Shown: positions 43,610 through 53,640, counted from the stretch's first letter. The stretch: DNA of 64,000 bases from Actinomycetospora lemnae (GCF_028737315.1 NZ_JAQZAO010000005.1:434001-498000), one strand, 5' to 3'. Translations and numbers: made by a program. Notes: generated by a model not told the origin, from the sequence alone.

Positions 43610-45970
43610 TCAGCCCTCCGCCAGCCGCCCCAGCACCGCGTCGAGCACCAGGATCGCGCCGGTCTTGTCGAGCGGGTCGTTGCCGTTGCCGCACTTGGGC
43701 GACTGCACGCACGACGGGCACCCCGAGGGGCACTCGCAGTCCGAGATCGCGTCACGCGTCGCCGCCAGCCACTCGCGCAGGGCCTCGTGCGCCCGGTCCG
43801 CGAACCCCGCGCCGCCCGGGTGCCCGTCGTGCACGAACACCGTCGGCCGGCCCGTGTCGGGGTGCAGGGCCGTGGAGACGCCGCCGATGTCCCACCGGTC
43901 GCAGGTCGCGACGAGCGGCAGCAGTCCGATCGCCGCGTGCTCGGCGGCGTGCAGCGCACCCGGCCACCGGGCCGGCGCCAGCCCCGCGGCCAGCAGCGCC
44001 CCCTCCGAGAGCGTGTACCAGACCGCCCGCGTCGGCAGCGACTGCGCGGGCATGTCCAGCGGCGTCGAGTCCAGCACCCGGCCCGAGGGCAGTTTGCGCA
44101 GGTAGCCCACCACCTGCTCGGTCACCTCGACGCTGCCGAGGCACACCTGCAGGTCGCCGTACGTCGCGCACTGCTCGGTCTCCTCGACGGTGATGTCGAT
44201 GACCGAGCGGGCCTGGGTCGTCCACTCCGGGTCCTCGGCGTGCAGCTGCGCGATGCCGTCGTCGAGGTCGAGGGTGTCGACGACGTAGCTCTCGCCCTGG
44301 TGCAGGTGCACCGCGCCGGGGTGCACGGTCGCGGGCGCGGTGCCGGGGTCGACGGTGCCGAGCATCCGCCCGGTGTCCGCCTCGACGAGCACGACCTGCT
44401 CGCCGCCCGAGCCGCGGATGTCGACGCCCGCGTGCGGGCGGTCGGTGGGGTGCGACCAGAACCAGCCCCCGCGCCGCCGGCGCAGCAGCCCTTCGGCCAC
44501 GAGGTCGTCGACCACGGCCAGCGCCGCCGCCCCGCCCAGCGCCGCCACGTCGTCGCGCGTCAACGGGATCTCCGACGCCGCGCAGGCCAGGTGCGGCGCG
44601 AGGACGTACGGGTTGGTCGGGTCCAGCACGCAGCGCTCCAGCGGCGCGCCGAGCATCGCCTGCGGGTGGTGCACGAGGTAGGTGTCCAGCGGGTCGTCGC
44701 GGGCGACGAGCACGACGAGCGCGTCGTCCCCCGACCGCCCGGCACGCCCCGCCTGCTGCCAGAACGACGCCCGCGTGCCCGGGAACCCGGCCACGACCAC
44801 GGCGTCGAGCCCCGCGATGTCCACGCCGAGCTCGAGGGCGTTCGTCGTCGCCACCCCGCGCAGCGACCCCGACAGCAGCGCCTGCTCCAGCGCCCGCCGC
44901 TCCTCGGGCAGGTAGCCCGCCCGGTAGGCCGCGACCTGCTCGCCCAGCGCCGGATCGACCTCCGCCAGCACCCGCCGTGCGCCCAGCGCCGTCAGCTCCG
45001 CCCCGCGCCGGGACCGCACGAAGGCCAGCGACCGCGCACCCTCGAGCACGAGGTCGGCGAGCATCCGCGAGGTCTCGGCGCCCGCGGAGCGCCGCACCGG
45101 CGCCCCGTTCTCGCCGGTGATCTCCTCGAGCAGCGGCGGCTCCCACAGCGCCACCGCCCGGGCCCCGCGCGGGGAGCCGTCGTCGGTGACCTCGCACACG
45201 TCGAGTCCGGTCAGTACCGACGCCGAGGCCGCGGGCTCGGACACCGTCGCCGAGGCCAGCACGAACGTCGGGTGGGCGCCGTAGCGCGCGCACACCCGCC
45301 GCAGCCGGCGCAGCAGCAGCGCGACGTGCGAGCCGAAGAGGCCGCGGTAGGTGTGACATTCGTCGACGACGACGTAGCGCAGGCGGCGCAGGAACGTCGT
45401 CCAGCGCCCGTGACGCGGCAGGATCCCGCGGTGGAGCATGTCGGGGTTGGAGAACACCCAGGTCGCGTGCTGGCGGACCCAGTCGCGCTCCTGGATCGGC
45501 GTGTCGCCGTCGTACGACGCCGCACGCACCCCGTCGATGCCGAGGTCGAGCACGGTGCGCAGCTGGTCGGCGCCGAGCGCCTTGGTCGGCGAGAGGTAGA
45601 GGGCGGTCGCGCGGGGGTCGGTGTGCAGGCGCGTGAGCACCGGCAGCTGGTAGGCCAGCGACTTCCCCGACGCCGTGCCCGTCGAGACGACGACGTGCTG
45701 GCCCGCCCACGCGTGCTCGGCCGCGGCGACCTGGTGGCTCCACGGACGCTCGACGCCGCGGGCGAGGAACGGGGCCCGCACGGTCTCGGGCACCCAGTCG
45801 GGCCAGCCGGTCGTCGTCCCGTCGCGGGCGGGGACGAGCTCGGCGTGGGTCAGCGGGCTCTCGCCCTGCGGGGTGCCGGCGAGGACCCGGCGCAGGAGCT
45901 GGGCGCCGCGGCTGCCGCCCCGCAGCACCTCGAGCGCCCGTCCGTCGTCCACGCACGCCGACCCTGACAC
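43610..45970 (-). CDS. mrfA: DEAD/DEAH-box helicase with DUF1998 zinc domain (MrfA type)
   Basis: A 786-residue superfamily II helicase. Walker A is 'VSTGTASGKSLAY', the DEAH box is 'VVVDECHTYRG', motif III is 'LASATVSEP', and motif VI is 'QQAGRAGRSGDDA'. The C-terminal DUF1998 region has four cysteines in 'DCECPSGCPSCVQSPKCGNG', a metal site. Bacillus MrfA works with an exonuclease to repair mitomycin adducts; no mrfB-like gene is next to it here. It matches Rv3649. GTG at 45970 has GGAGGAAGG upstream; the longer frame to 46072 runs into the promoter region. Confidence 0.93.
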   Translation of the reverse strand: MSGSACVDDGRALEVLRGGSRGAQLLRRVLAGTPQGESPLTHAELVPARDGTTTGWPDWVPETVRAPFLARGVERPWSHQVAAAEHAWAGQHVVVSTGTASGKSLAYQLPVLTRLHTDPRATALYLSPTKALGADQLRTVLDLGIDGVRAASYDGDTPIQERDWVRQHATWVFSNPDMLHRGILPRHGRWTTFLRRLRYVVVDECHTYRGLFGSHVALLLRRLRRVCARYGAHPTFVLASATVSEPAASASVLTGLDVCEVTDDGSPRGARAVALWEPPLLEEITGENGAPVRRSAGAETSRMLADLVLEGARSLAFVRSRRGAELTALGARRVLAEVDPALGEQVAAYRAGYLPEERRALEQALLSGSLRGVATTNALELGVDIAGLDAVVVAGFPGTRASFWQQAGRAGRSGDDALVVLVARDDPLDTYLVHHPQAMLGAPLERCVLDPTNPYVLAPHLACAASEIPLTRDDVAALGGAAALAVVDDLVAEGLLRRRRGGWFWSHPTDRPHAGVDIRGSGGEQVVLVEADTGRMLGTVDPGTAPATVHPGAVHLHQGESYVVDTLDLDDGIAQLHAEDPEWTTQARSVIDITVEETEQCATYGDLQVCLGSVEVTEQVVGYLRKLPSGRVLDSTPLDMPAQSLPTRAVWYTLSEGALLAAGLAPARWPGALHAAEHAAIGLLPLVATCDRWDIGGVSTALHPDTGRPTVFVHDGHPGGAGFADRAHEALREWLAATRDAISDCECPSGCPSCVQSPKCGNGNDPLDKTGAILVLDAVLGRLAEG

Positions 45971-46173
45971 AGCCCCTTCCTCCCTGCTCTCGTTCGAGAA
46001 AGAAACACACCTCACAGGGCACGGGGGAACTGCCGTGCGACCTGGTGACGCCCACCTCCTACACTGCGGCACCTGTCCACCACCCGTCGTGTCGGGTCGT
46101 GGCCAAGATCATCACGCGCCGAGGTGGCCGCACGGCCTGGCCGGGCGCGTCGAAGTGCCAACCGGGAGGCTGG

Positions 46174-48492
46174 ATGCAAGCGTCCGTCCTCGCCGCGGGG
46201 ATCTCGTTCTCCAGCGGCGACAACATCGTGGTCGTCGTGGTGGCGGTGGTCGCCGTCATCGCGCTGGTCGTCGGCTTCGTCCTGCGGCAGCAGGTCCTCG
46301 CGGCCGACGAGGGCACGCAGGGCATGCGTGACATCGGCCGCGCCGTGCAGGAGGGCGCGAGCGCCTTCCTGACCCGTCAGTTCAAGACGCTCGCGCCGTT
46401 CATCGTCGTGGTCTTCCTGGTGCTGTTCGCGCTGCCGGCCGGCAGCACGGGCGAGCTGATCGGGCGCTCGGTCGCCTTCGTCGTCGGGGCCCTGTTCTCG
46501 ATGGCGATCGGCGCGCTGGGCATGAACCTCGCGACGAAGGCCAACATCCGCGTCGCCGCGGCGGCCAACGAGCCGGGTGGGCGCGACAAGGGCGCCAAGA
46601 TCGCGTTCCGCACCGGTGGCGTGGTCGGCATGGCCACCGTCGGCCTCGGCCTGTTCGGCGCCGCGGTCGTCGTGCTGATCTTCGTCGAGGAGGCGCCGCG
46701 CGTCCTCGAGGGCTTCGGCCTCGGTGCGGCCCTGCTCGCCATGTTCATGCGAGTCGGCGGCGGCATCTTCACCAAGGCCGCCGACGTCGGCGCCGACCTC
46801 GTCGGCAAGGTCGAGCAGAACATCCCCGAGGACGACCCCCGCAACGCCGCGACGATCGCCGACAACGTGGGCGACAACGTCGGTGACTGCGCCGGCATGG
46901 CCGCGGACCTCTTCGAGTCCTACGCCGTCACGCTGGTCGCCGCGCTGATCCTCGGCTCGGTGGCCTTCGGCACGCTCGGCCTGACCTACCCGCTGATCAT
47001 CCCGGCGATCGGCGTCGTCACCGCGATCATCGGTGTGTTCATCACCCGCACCCGCGAGGGCGAGAACGCGCTGCGCGCGATCAACCGCAGCTTCTACATC
47101 TCGGCGGTCATCTCGATCCTGGCCTGCTCGTTCGCGGCGTTCACCTACCTGCCGTCGAGCTTCGCCGAGCTGCCCGGCGTCGACGCCGCCCGCATCGGCG
47201 ACCTCGCCGCGGCCGGGAACCCGCAGGTCATCGCGTTCGCCGCCGTGGTCATCGGCATCGTGCTCGCGATCGTCATCCTGTCGCTGACCGGCTACTACAC
47301 CGGCACCGAGACCCAGCCGGTCAAGGACGTCGGCACGAGCTCGCTCACCGGTGCCGCGACGGTCATCCTCGCCGGCATCTCGGTCGGGTTCGAGTCGGCC
47401 GTCTACACCGCGCTCGTCATCGGCGCCGCGGTCTACGGCGCGTTCCTGCTCTCGGGCTCGGTGTTCGTCGCGCTGTTCGCCGTCGCCCTCGCGGGCACCG
47501 GCCTGCTGACCACGGTCGGCGTCATCGTCGCGATGGACACCTTCGGCCCGGTGTCGGACAACGCCCAGGGCATCGCCGAGATGTCCGGCGACGTCGAGGG
47601 CCCCGGCGCGGACATCCTCACCGAGCTCGACGCGGTCGGGAACACCACGAAGGCGATCACCAAGGGCATCGCCATCGCCACCGCGGTGCTCGCCGCGACG
47701 GCGCTGTTCGGGTCGTACAACGACGCCATCACGACGGCCTACCGCGAGGCGGGCCAGACGCTCGGCGACCTCTACAACATCACCGCCCCGAACATCCTCG
47801 TCGGCGTCGTCATCGGCGCGGCCGTCGTGTTCATGTTCTCGGGCCTCGCGGTCAACGCCGTGTCGCGCGCCGCGGGCGCCGTGGTGTTCGAGGTCCGCCG
47901 CCAGTTCAAGTCGATCCCCGGGATCATGCAGTACCGGGGCGGCACGGGTGAGGGACGGCCGGAGTACGGCAAGGTCGTCGACCTCTGCACCCGCGACGCG
48001 CTGCGCGAGCTGGCCACCCCCGGCCTCCTCGCGATCCTCGCCCCGATCGCGGTCGGCTTCGGCCTCGGCGTCGGCCCGCTCGCGGGCTACCTCGCCGGCG
48101 CGATCGCGGCCGGCACGCTCATGGCGATCTTCCTGGCCAACTCCGGTGGAGCCTGGGACAACGCCAAGAAGCTGGTCGAGGACGGCAACCACGGCGGCAA
48201 GGGCTCCGACGCCCACGAGGCGACGATCATCGGTGACACCGTCGGTGACCCGTTCAAGGACACCGCCGGCCCGTCGATCAACCCGCTGATCAAGGTCATG
48301 AACCTGGTCTCGGTACTCATCGCCCCGGCCGTCGTGGCCCTCTCGGTCGGCGTGGACGCCAACCCGGCGGTCCGCATCACGATCGCGGTCGTCGCCCTCA
48401 TCGGCATCGCCGTGGCGATCTTCGTGTCGAAGCGCCGCTCGACGGCGATCGCCGACTCCAACCAGGACGCGGCGGCTCCCGCTCAGGCCTGA
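46174..48492 (+). CDS. hppA: K+-insensitive pyrophosphate-energised proton pump
   Basis: A 772-residue membrane pyrophosphatase with about 16 transmembrane helices, which couples PPi hydrolysis to H+ export. Substrate motifs: 'DVGADLVGKVEQNIPEDDPR' and 'DNVGDNVGDCAGM', and at the C-terminal end 'GDTVGDPFKDTAGPSINPL'. 'GNTTKAITKG' has Lys and Thr at the two positions that distinguish the K+-independent class (the K+-dependent form reads GNTTAA.GKG). GGGAGG lies five bases upstream of the ATG. It is divergent from mrfA and ends at a hairpin repeat. Confidence 0.96.
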   Translation: MQASVLAAGISFSSGDNIVVVVVAVVAVIALVVGFVLRQQVLAADEGTQGMRDIGRAVQEGASAFLTRQFKTLAPFIVVVFLVLFALPAGSTGELIGRSVAFVVGALFSMAIGALGMNLATKANIRVAAAANEPGGRDKGAKIAFRTGGVVGMATVGLGLFGAAVVVLIFVEEAPRVLEGFGLGAALLAMFMRVGGGIFTKAADVGADLVGKVEQNIPEDDPRNAATIADNVGDNVGDCAGMAADLFESYAVTLVAALILGSVAFGTLGLTYPLIIPAIGVVTAIIGVFITRTREGENALRAINRSFYISAVISILACSFAAFTYLPSSFAELPGVDAARIGDLAAAGNPQVIAFAAVVIGIVLAIVILSLTGYYTGTETQPVKDVGTSSLTGAATVILAGISVGFESAVYTALVIGAAVYGAFLLSGSVFVALFAVALAGTGLLTTVGVIVAMDTFGPVSDNAQGIAEMSGDVEGPGADILTELDAVGNTTKAITKGIAIATAVLAATALFGSYNDAITTAYREAGQTLGDLYNITAPNILVGVVIGAAVVFMFSGLAVNAVSRAAGAVVFEVRRQFKSIPGIMQYRGGTGEGRPEYGKVVDLCTRDALRELATPGLLAILAPIAVGFGLGVGPLAGYLAGAIAAGTLMAIFLANSGGAWDNAKKLVEDGNHGGKGSDAHEATIIGDTVGDPFKDTAGPSINPLIKVMNLVSVLIAPAVVALSVGVDANPAVRITIAVVALIGIAVAIFVSKRRSTAIADSNQDAAAPAQA

Positions 48493-48502
48493 GGCGTACG
48501 GA

Positions 48503-48560
48503 AGTACTGAGCGGAGGGCCCCTCCGGTCGATCTACTCGACCGGAGGGGCCCTTCGCGTG
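48503..48560 (+). repeat. Intergenic hairpin, copy 2 of dispersed element (hppA terminator)
   Basis: A perfect 16-bp stem (48516-48531 with 48537-48552) with a five-base loop, starting 11 bases after the hppA stop. The stretch from gtactgagcg through cggtcgatcta is shared, with few changes, with 3202-3233. Confidence 0.75.
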
Positions 48561-48616
48561 TTCCCCGGCGTCGGGTTCCGCCGATCGTTCGAACGCGTGT
48601 TCTAGGCTGCGTTGCC

Positions 48617-49576
48617 GTGGGGCAGCTGTCGTTCTGGTCGGCGGACGCCCACCCGCGCGCCCTGCGCGACCTCGAGGGCCTGCTCTGCGGCCCCGGACGC
48701 GCGGAGCTCTTCGGCCGCGGCTCGGCGGCGCGGCTGACGATCGTGCTGGGCCCGTCGCCGGAGCCGGAGCCGGAGCCGCCGCCGGAGCCGGAGCCCGAGC
48801 CGGAACCCGCGGAGGACGAGGAACCCGAGGCCGGGGAGGAGGACGAGCCCCGGACGAGCGATGCGGCATCGCCGGCGTCCACGGCCAGGATCGCCACCTC
48901 CTCGTCGTCGCGACACGCCGAGGCGGCCCCCGATCCCGGTCCCGCGCTCGACCCCGACGAGCTGGCTTTCCTCGACCTCGACCCCGACGAGATCGCGGCC
49001 CGGCTCGGGCAGCGCCCGCCGGCACGCAGGGACGACGTCGGCGTGGCGCCACCGGGAGGACGGGACGATCCCGGCGGTGGACGGCGGGAGAGCCGCATCG
49101 CTGGCACGGCCACGTGCGACCCCGACCCCGTCACGCGGTGGCGGGCGCGGGCGGTGTGCTGCGCCCTGCGCGGTCGCGGGGTGCCGGCGGAGATCGGGCG
49201 GGCGGAGGACGGGCGCCCGGAGGTCCGCACGGCGTTCCGGGCGGACCTCGTCGACCTCGCTCGGGCGTGGACCCGAGGCGGGGGAATGAAGAGCGTGCCG
49301 CCCGGGTTCGAGCTGGACGGACCGCGGTTGCGGCTGTGGGTGCTCGCCGCCGGGACGCTCGAGGGGCGGGCCTACACGCTCGGTCTGGATCCCGACGCCC
49401 CGCTCGCCGGTGACGATCTGCTCACGGCGAGTCATCGCGCCGGGCTCGGCGCGAGCCTGGCGGGTGCGGCCGGCGCGCCGGTGCTGCGTATCGTCGGACG
49501 TCGACGGCACGGTCGTCTGGGCGAGCTGGTGGGTCGCCCGCCCCGCGACCTGGCCGACGGCGTCTGGCCGGTGTGA
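48617..49576 (+). CDS. Conserved actinobacterial protein upstream of topA (Rv3647c-like)
   Basis: A 319-residue protein. The N-terminus 'GQLSFWSADAHPRALRDLEG' with 'LLCGPGRAEL' and the C-terminal alpha/beta half ('TRWRARAVCCALRGRGVPAE', 'RLRLWVLAAGTLEGRAYTLG') appear folded. Between them lies an acidic 'PEPEPEPPPEPEPEPEPAED' run and a disordered stretch to about residue 150. Function is unknown; position immediately before topA is the same as Rv3647c. GTG at 48617 is the start, and its short leader suggests near-leaderless transcription. Confidence 0.78.
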   Translation: MGQLSFWSADAHPRALRDLEGLLCGPGRAELFGRGSAARLTIVLGPSPEPEPEPPPEPEPEPEPAEDEEPEAGEEDEPRTSDAASPASTARIATSSSSRHAEAAPDPGPALDPDELAFLDLDPDEIAARLGQRPPARRDDVGVAPPGGRDDPGGGRRESRIAGTATCDPDPVTRWRARAVCCALRGRGVPAEIGRAEDGRPEVRTAFRADLVDLARAWTRGGGMKSVPPGFELDGPRLRLWVLAAGTLEGRAYTLGLDPDAPLAGDDLLTASHRAGLGASLAGAAGAPVLRIVGRRRHGRLGELVGRPPRDLADGVWPV

Positions 49577-49781
49577 GCCCGGCGACACCGGCTCCGGGGC
49601 CACCTGGACGGCCCCGTCACCAGCACCGATCGGTCCAGCCCGAGGGGCGGTCGGAGGCACCGCGAGCGTCCATCACCACCCTGCTGCCGGGGCGATGCCA
49701 CCGGTCGCGCCTGGCGCGGGTGACACCGTGAGGCACACTGGCGGCGAGTGGCGATCCGCCACCGGTACGACGAGACGAGGC

Positions 49782-52700
49782 ATGCCCGTGGCACCGACGA
49801 AGGGTTCGACGACGGCACGCAGCGCGACCACCGACGCCCCGACCCCCACCGAGAACGGGTCGGCGGCGCGGTCCGGCACGCGCGCGAAGTCCGCCGCGAA
49901 GTCCTCCGGGGGCGGCGGCAAGTCGGGTCGCGGCGGCGCCACCCCGGCCGGCGACGGCGGCCGTCGCCTGGTGATCGTCGAGTCGCCGGCCAAGGCCCGC
50001 AAGATCGCGGACTACCTCGGCTCGCGCTACATCGTCGAGTCCAGCCGCGGCCACATCCGCGACCTGCCGCGCGGCGCCGCGGACGTCCCCGCCAAGTACA
50101 AGGGGCAGTCCTGGGCGCGCCTGGGCGTCGACGTCGACAACGCGTTCGAGCCGCTCTACATCGTCACGCCGGACAAGAAGTCGACGGTCACCGAGCTCAA
50201 GGACGCCCTCAAGGAGGTCGACGAGCTCTACCTCGCGACGGACGGCGACCGCGAGGGCGAGGCCATCGCCTGGCACCTGCTGGAGACGCTCAAGCCCAAG
50301 GTGCCGGTCCGGCGCATGGTGTTCCACGAGATCACCGAGTCGGCCATCCAGGCGGCCGCGGCCAACCCGCGCGACCTCGACCAGGACCTCGTCGACGCGC
50401 AGGAGACCCGGCGCATCCTCGACCGTCTCTACGGCTACGAGGTCAGCCCCGTGCTGTGGAAGAAGGTCATGCCGAAGCTCTCGGCGGGCCGGGTGCAGTC
50501 GGTGGCCACCCGCGTCATCGTCGAGCGCGAGCGCGAGCGGATGGCGTTCGTGTCCGCCGGCTACTGGGGCATCGACGCGCAGCTCCGCGCGACGGACACG
50601 CAGGACGAGCAGGCCCCGCGGAGCTTCCGGGCGACGCTGTCGAACGTCGCCGGGCAGCGGATCGCGACCGGCCGCGACTTCGACTCGCTCGGGCAGCAGA
50701 AGACCGACGACGTGCTGCGGCTCGACGAGGCGAGCGCCCGACGGCTCGCCGAGGGCCTGACGGGGCAGGACCTCCGGGTCACCTCCGTCGAGGAGAAGCC
50801 GTACACGCGCAAGCCCTACGCGCCCTTCATGACCTCGACCCTCCAGCAGGAGGGCGGGCGCAAGTTGCGGTTCTCGGCCGAGCGGACGATGCGCACCGCG
50901 CAGCGCCTCTACGAGAACGGCTACATCACCTACATGCGCACGGACTCCACGACGCTGTCGGAGACCGCGATCAACGCCGCGCGCAGCCAGGCCCGCGATC
51001 TCTACGGCGACGAGAACGTCGCGGAGAAGCCGCGCCAGTACACGCGCAAGGTGAAGAACGCCCAGGAGGCGCACGAGGCGATCCGGCCGGCGGGGGAGAC
51101 GTTCCGGACCCCCGGCCAGGTCGCGAACGAACTCTCCGGTGACGAGTTCCGCGTCTACGAGCTGATCTGGCAGCGCACCATCGCGAGCCAGATGCGCGAC
51201 GCGCGCGGCACCACGATGAGCGTGCGGATCACCGGCACGGCCGCGACCGGCGAGGAGTGCACGTTCTCCGCGTCCGGGCGCACGATCACCTTCCCCGGCT
51301 TCCTGCGCGCCTACGTCGAGACCGTCGACGAGGAGGCCGGCGGCGAGGCCGACGACGCCGAGCGCCGGTTGCCGCGCCTGGCCGAGGGCGACGCCTGCGC
51401 CGCCGACGAGCTGACCCCCGAGGGCCACAGCACCAACCCGCCCGCGCGCTACACCGAGGCGAGCCTGGTCAAGACGCTCGAGGAGCGCGGCATCGGCCGT
51501 CCCTCGACCTACGCGTCGATCATCAACACGATCCAGGAGCGCGGCTACGTCTGGAAGAAGGGCAGCGCGCTCGTCCCCAGCTGGATCGCGTTCGCGGTGG
51601 TCGGGCTGATGGAGCAGCACTTCGGGCGCCTCGTCGACTACGACTTCACCGCCGCGCTCGAGGACGAGCTCGACGCCATCGCCGCGGGCAACGCCCAGCG
51701 CGAGACCTGGCTGTCGCACTTCTACTTCGGCGCGAACGGCAACGGCGCCAACGGCAGCAACGGCAACGGCGCGGCCGCCGGCGGCCCCGAGGGTGTCGAG
51801 GCGTCGATGTCGAACCTCGGTGGGCTGAAGAAGCTCGTCGGCGACAAGCTCGAGGGCATCGACGCCCGCGAGGTCAACTCGCTGCGGATGTTCGCCGACT
51901 CCGAGGGGCGCGACGTCGTCGTGCGCGTCGGGCGCTACGGGCCCTACCTCGAGCGGATCGTCACCGAGGACGGCGAGGAGCGCTCGCAGCGGGCGAACCT
52001 GCCCGACGACCTCCCGCCCGACGAGCTCGACCTGGCTCTCGCCGAGGAGCTCTTCGCGACCCCGCAGGAGGGTCGCTCGCTGGGCACCGACCCGGAGAGC
52101 GGGCACGAGATCCTCGCCAAGGAGGGCCGCTTCGGGCCGTACGTCACCGAGGTGCTGCCCGAGGGCGCGAAGGAGAAGCCGCGCACCGGCTCGCTGTTCA
52201 AGTCGATGACGCTCTCGGAGATCACGCTCGACGACGCGCTGAAGCTGCTGAGCCTGCCGCGCGTCGTCGGCACCGACCCGGAGTCCGGCGAGGAGATCAC
52301 CGCGCAGAACGGGCGCTACGGGCCGTACCTCAAGAAGGGCAAGGACTCCCGGTCGCTGGACAGCGAGGACAAGCTGTTCACGGTGACGCTGGAGGAGGCC
52401 CAGAAGCTGTACGCGCAGCCCAAGCAGCGCGGGCGGGCCGCGGCCAAGCCGCCGCTCAAGGAGCTCGGCACCGACCCGGCGTCGGGCAACCCGATGGTCG
52501 TCAAGGACGGGCGGTTCGGGCCGTACGTCACCGACGGCGCGGGCGTGAACGCCTCGCTGCGCAAGGGAGACGCGGTCGAGAGCCTCACCGACGAGCGGGC
52601 CGCCGAGCTGCTGGCCGAGAAGCGCGCCAAGGACGGCACCAAGCCGACGAAGGCCGGCGCCAAGAAGGCACCGGCCAAGAAGGCGCCCGCGAAGTCGACG

Positions 52701-52784
52701 GGCACGAAGAAGACGACGGCGAAGTCCGGCACGGCGAAGTCCGGCTCGGGCTCCGGCTCGAAGCGGGGCACCCCGACGAGCTGA
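49782..52784 (+). CDS. topA: DNA topoisomerase I
   Basis: A 1000-residue type IA topoisomerase that relaxes negative supercoils. TOPRIM: 'VIVESPAKARKIADYLG' and 'LATDGDREGEAIAWHL'. Catalytic Tyr384 is in 'YITYMRTDSTTLS'. The C-terminal part has four of the repeats 'GTDPxSGxxxxxxxGRxGPY' typical of actinobacterial TopA and a Lys/Ala-rich tail ('AKKAPAKKAPAKSTGTKKT') that aids processive relaxation. A Gly/Asn linker ('NGNGANGSNGNGAA') is unusual. ATG at 49782 or GTG at 49788 starts the protein; the latter has the better-spaced GACGAGG. Confidence 0.97.
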   Translation: MPVAPTKGSTTARSATTDAPTPTENGSAARSGTRAKSAAKSSGGGGKSGRGGATPAGDGGRRLVIVESPAKARKIADYLGSRYIVESSRGHIRDLPRGAADVPAKYKGQSWARLGVDVDNAFEPLYIVTPDKKSTVTELKDALKEVDELYLATDGDREGEAIAWHLLETLKPKVPVRRMVFHEITESAIQAAAANPRDLDQDLVDAQETRRILDRLYGYEVSPVLWKKVMPKLSAGRVQSVATRVIVERERERMAFVSAGYWGIDAQLRATDTQDEQAPRSFRATLSNVAGQRIATGRDFDSLGQQKTDDVLRLDEASARRLAEGLTGQDLRVTSVEEKPYTRKPYAPFMTSTLQQEGGRKLRFSAERTMRTAQRLYENGYITYMRTDSTTLSETAINAARSQARDLYGDENVAEKPRQYTRKVKNAQEAHEAIRPAGETFRTPGQVANELSGDEFRVYELIWQRTIASQMRDARGTTMSVRITGTAATGEECTFSASGRTITFPGFLRAYVETVDEEAGGEADDAERRLPRLAEGDACAADELTPEGHSTNPPARYTEASLVKTLEERGIGRPSTYASIINTIQERGYVWKKGSALVPSWIAFAVVGLMEQHFGRLVDYDFTAALEDELDAIAAGNAQRETWLSHFYFGANGNGANGSNGNGAAAGGPEGVEASMSNLGGLKKLVGDKLEGIDAREVNSLRMFADSEGRDVVVRVGRYGPYLERIVTEDGEERSQRANLPDDLPPDELDLALAEELFATPQEGRSLGTDPESGHEILAKEGRFGPYVTEVLPEGAKEKPRTGSLFKSMTLSEITLDDALKLLSLPRVVGTDPESGEEITAQNGRYGPYLKKGKDSRSLDSEDKLFTVTLEEAQKLYAQPKQRGRAAAKPPLKELGTDPASGNPMVVKDGRFGPYVTDGAGVNASLRKGDAVESLTDERAAELLAEKRAKDGTKPTKAGAKKAPAKKAPAKSTGTKKTTAKSGTAKSGSGSGSKRGTPTS

Positions 52785-52791
52785 CGCCGGT

Positions 52792-52824
52792 GGCGGGACC
52801 GTGTCGCGAGGACACGGTCCCGCC
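52792..52824 (+). terminator. topA terminator
   Basis: A perfect 14-bp stem (52792-52805 with 52811-52824) with a gcgag loop, eight bases beyond the topA stop; it also faces the convergent azoreductase gene. Confidence 0.8.
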
Positions 52825-52879
52825 CGCGCGTCACTCCGGCGGTGCCGTCTCCTCGGGGACACGGCCCGCCGACGCAGAC

Positions 52880-53539
52880 TCAGCCCACCGGCACCGACAC
52901 GACGATCCGCGCCATCGCACGGCCGGCGTCGCCCGCGAGCTCGTGGGCGCGGGCACGCACCTGGTCGGCGAGCGGGCGCAGCTCGGCCATCGCCGGCACG
53001 GTCTCGGCGAGCGTCAGCTCGGCCTCGACGAGGGTCACGTCGCCGCCCCAGACGTCGCGCAGGATGCGGACGAGCCAGCCGGTGGCGTGGTCCCAGCCCT
53101 CCCGCGGCGTCCCCTCGCCGTAGCCGCCGCCGCGGACGACGACGAGCGTGACCGGCTTCCCGGCGAGCGGCGAGGTGCCCGGCGCGAAGCGGGGGTCGGT
53201 GATGAGCAGGTCGACCCACGTCTTGACGTGCTGGGACACGCCGAAGTTGTAGAGCGGGGTGGCGACGACGAGCGCGTCCGCGCCGTCCAGCTCGTCGGCC
53301 AGGCGGCGCGCCAGGTCGACGGCGGCGCGCTGCTCGTCGGTGCGCTGGTCCTCGGGCGTGGAGCCGGCGAGCGCGGCGGTGGGCCAGGCGTCGGCGGGGA
53401 CCGGGTCGGTGCGCAGGTCGCGCCGCACGACCGCGTCGTCCGGGTGGTGCTCGAGGTAGGCCCGCTCGAGGGTGTCGGCGACCTCGCGGCTCACCGAGCC
53501 CTCGGTGCGGATGCTGCTGTCGAGGCGGAACAGGGTCAC
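52880..53539 (-). CDS. azoR: FMN-dependent NADH azoreductase / quinone reductase
   Basis: A 219-residue flavodoxin-fold oxidoreductase of the AzoR/MdaB group, which reduces quinones and azo compounds with NAD(P)H. FMN-binding blocks: 'FRLDSSIRTEGSVSREVADT', 'ATPLYNFGVSQHVKTWVDLL' and 'VVVRGGGYGEGTPREGWDH'. GGAGGAT lies six bases upstream of GTG at 53539. It is divergent from a marR gene with a palindromic operator in between, the usual arrangement for an inducible electrophile- or quinone-detoxifying enzyme. Confidence 0.9.
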   Translation of the reverse strand: MTLFRLDSSIRTEGSVSREVADTLERAYLEHHPDDAVVRRDLRTDPVPADAWPTAALAGSTPEDQRTDEQRAAVDLARRLADELDGADALVVATPLYNFGVSQHVKTWVDLLITDPRFAPGTSPLAGKPVTLVVVRGGGYGEGTPREGWDHATGWLVRILRDVWGGDVTLVEAELTLAETVPAMAELRPLADQVRARAHELAGDAGRAMARIVVSVPVG

Positions 53540-53581
53540 GGCGATCCTCCGGGAGGGAGCAGTACGAGCGGTCGGACAGAT

Positions 53582-53614
53582 GTTCTGTCGCACAGAACGT
53601 CTTGTCAACAGAAC
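53582..53614. promoter_or_regulatory. MarR operator with duplicated half-sites
   Basis: GTTCTGT-CGC-ACAGAAC (53582-53598) is a perfect palindrome. The half-site ACAGAAC recurs at 53608-53614 opposite an imperfect GTCTTGT (53599-53605), giving a second weaker site. They cover the TTGTCA hexamer at 53603-53608 that can act as the marR -35 box. Confidence 0.7.
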
Positions 53615-53640
53615 TGCATGCAGGCCGCTAGTCTGTGTCC

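Noticed and set aside
46012-49230. 1072-codon antisense frame over hppA
   Set aside because: Composition is almost only Asp, Arg, Glu, Gly and Val, the mirror of a membrane protein in GC-rich DNA.
49617-53219. 1200-codon antisense frame over topA
   Set aside because: No recognisable domain; topA on the plus strand is complete and highly conserved.
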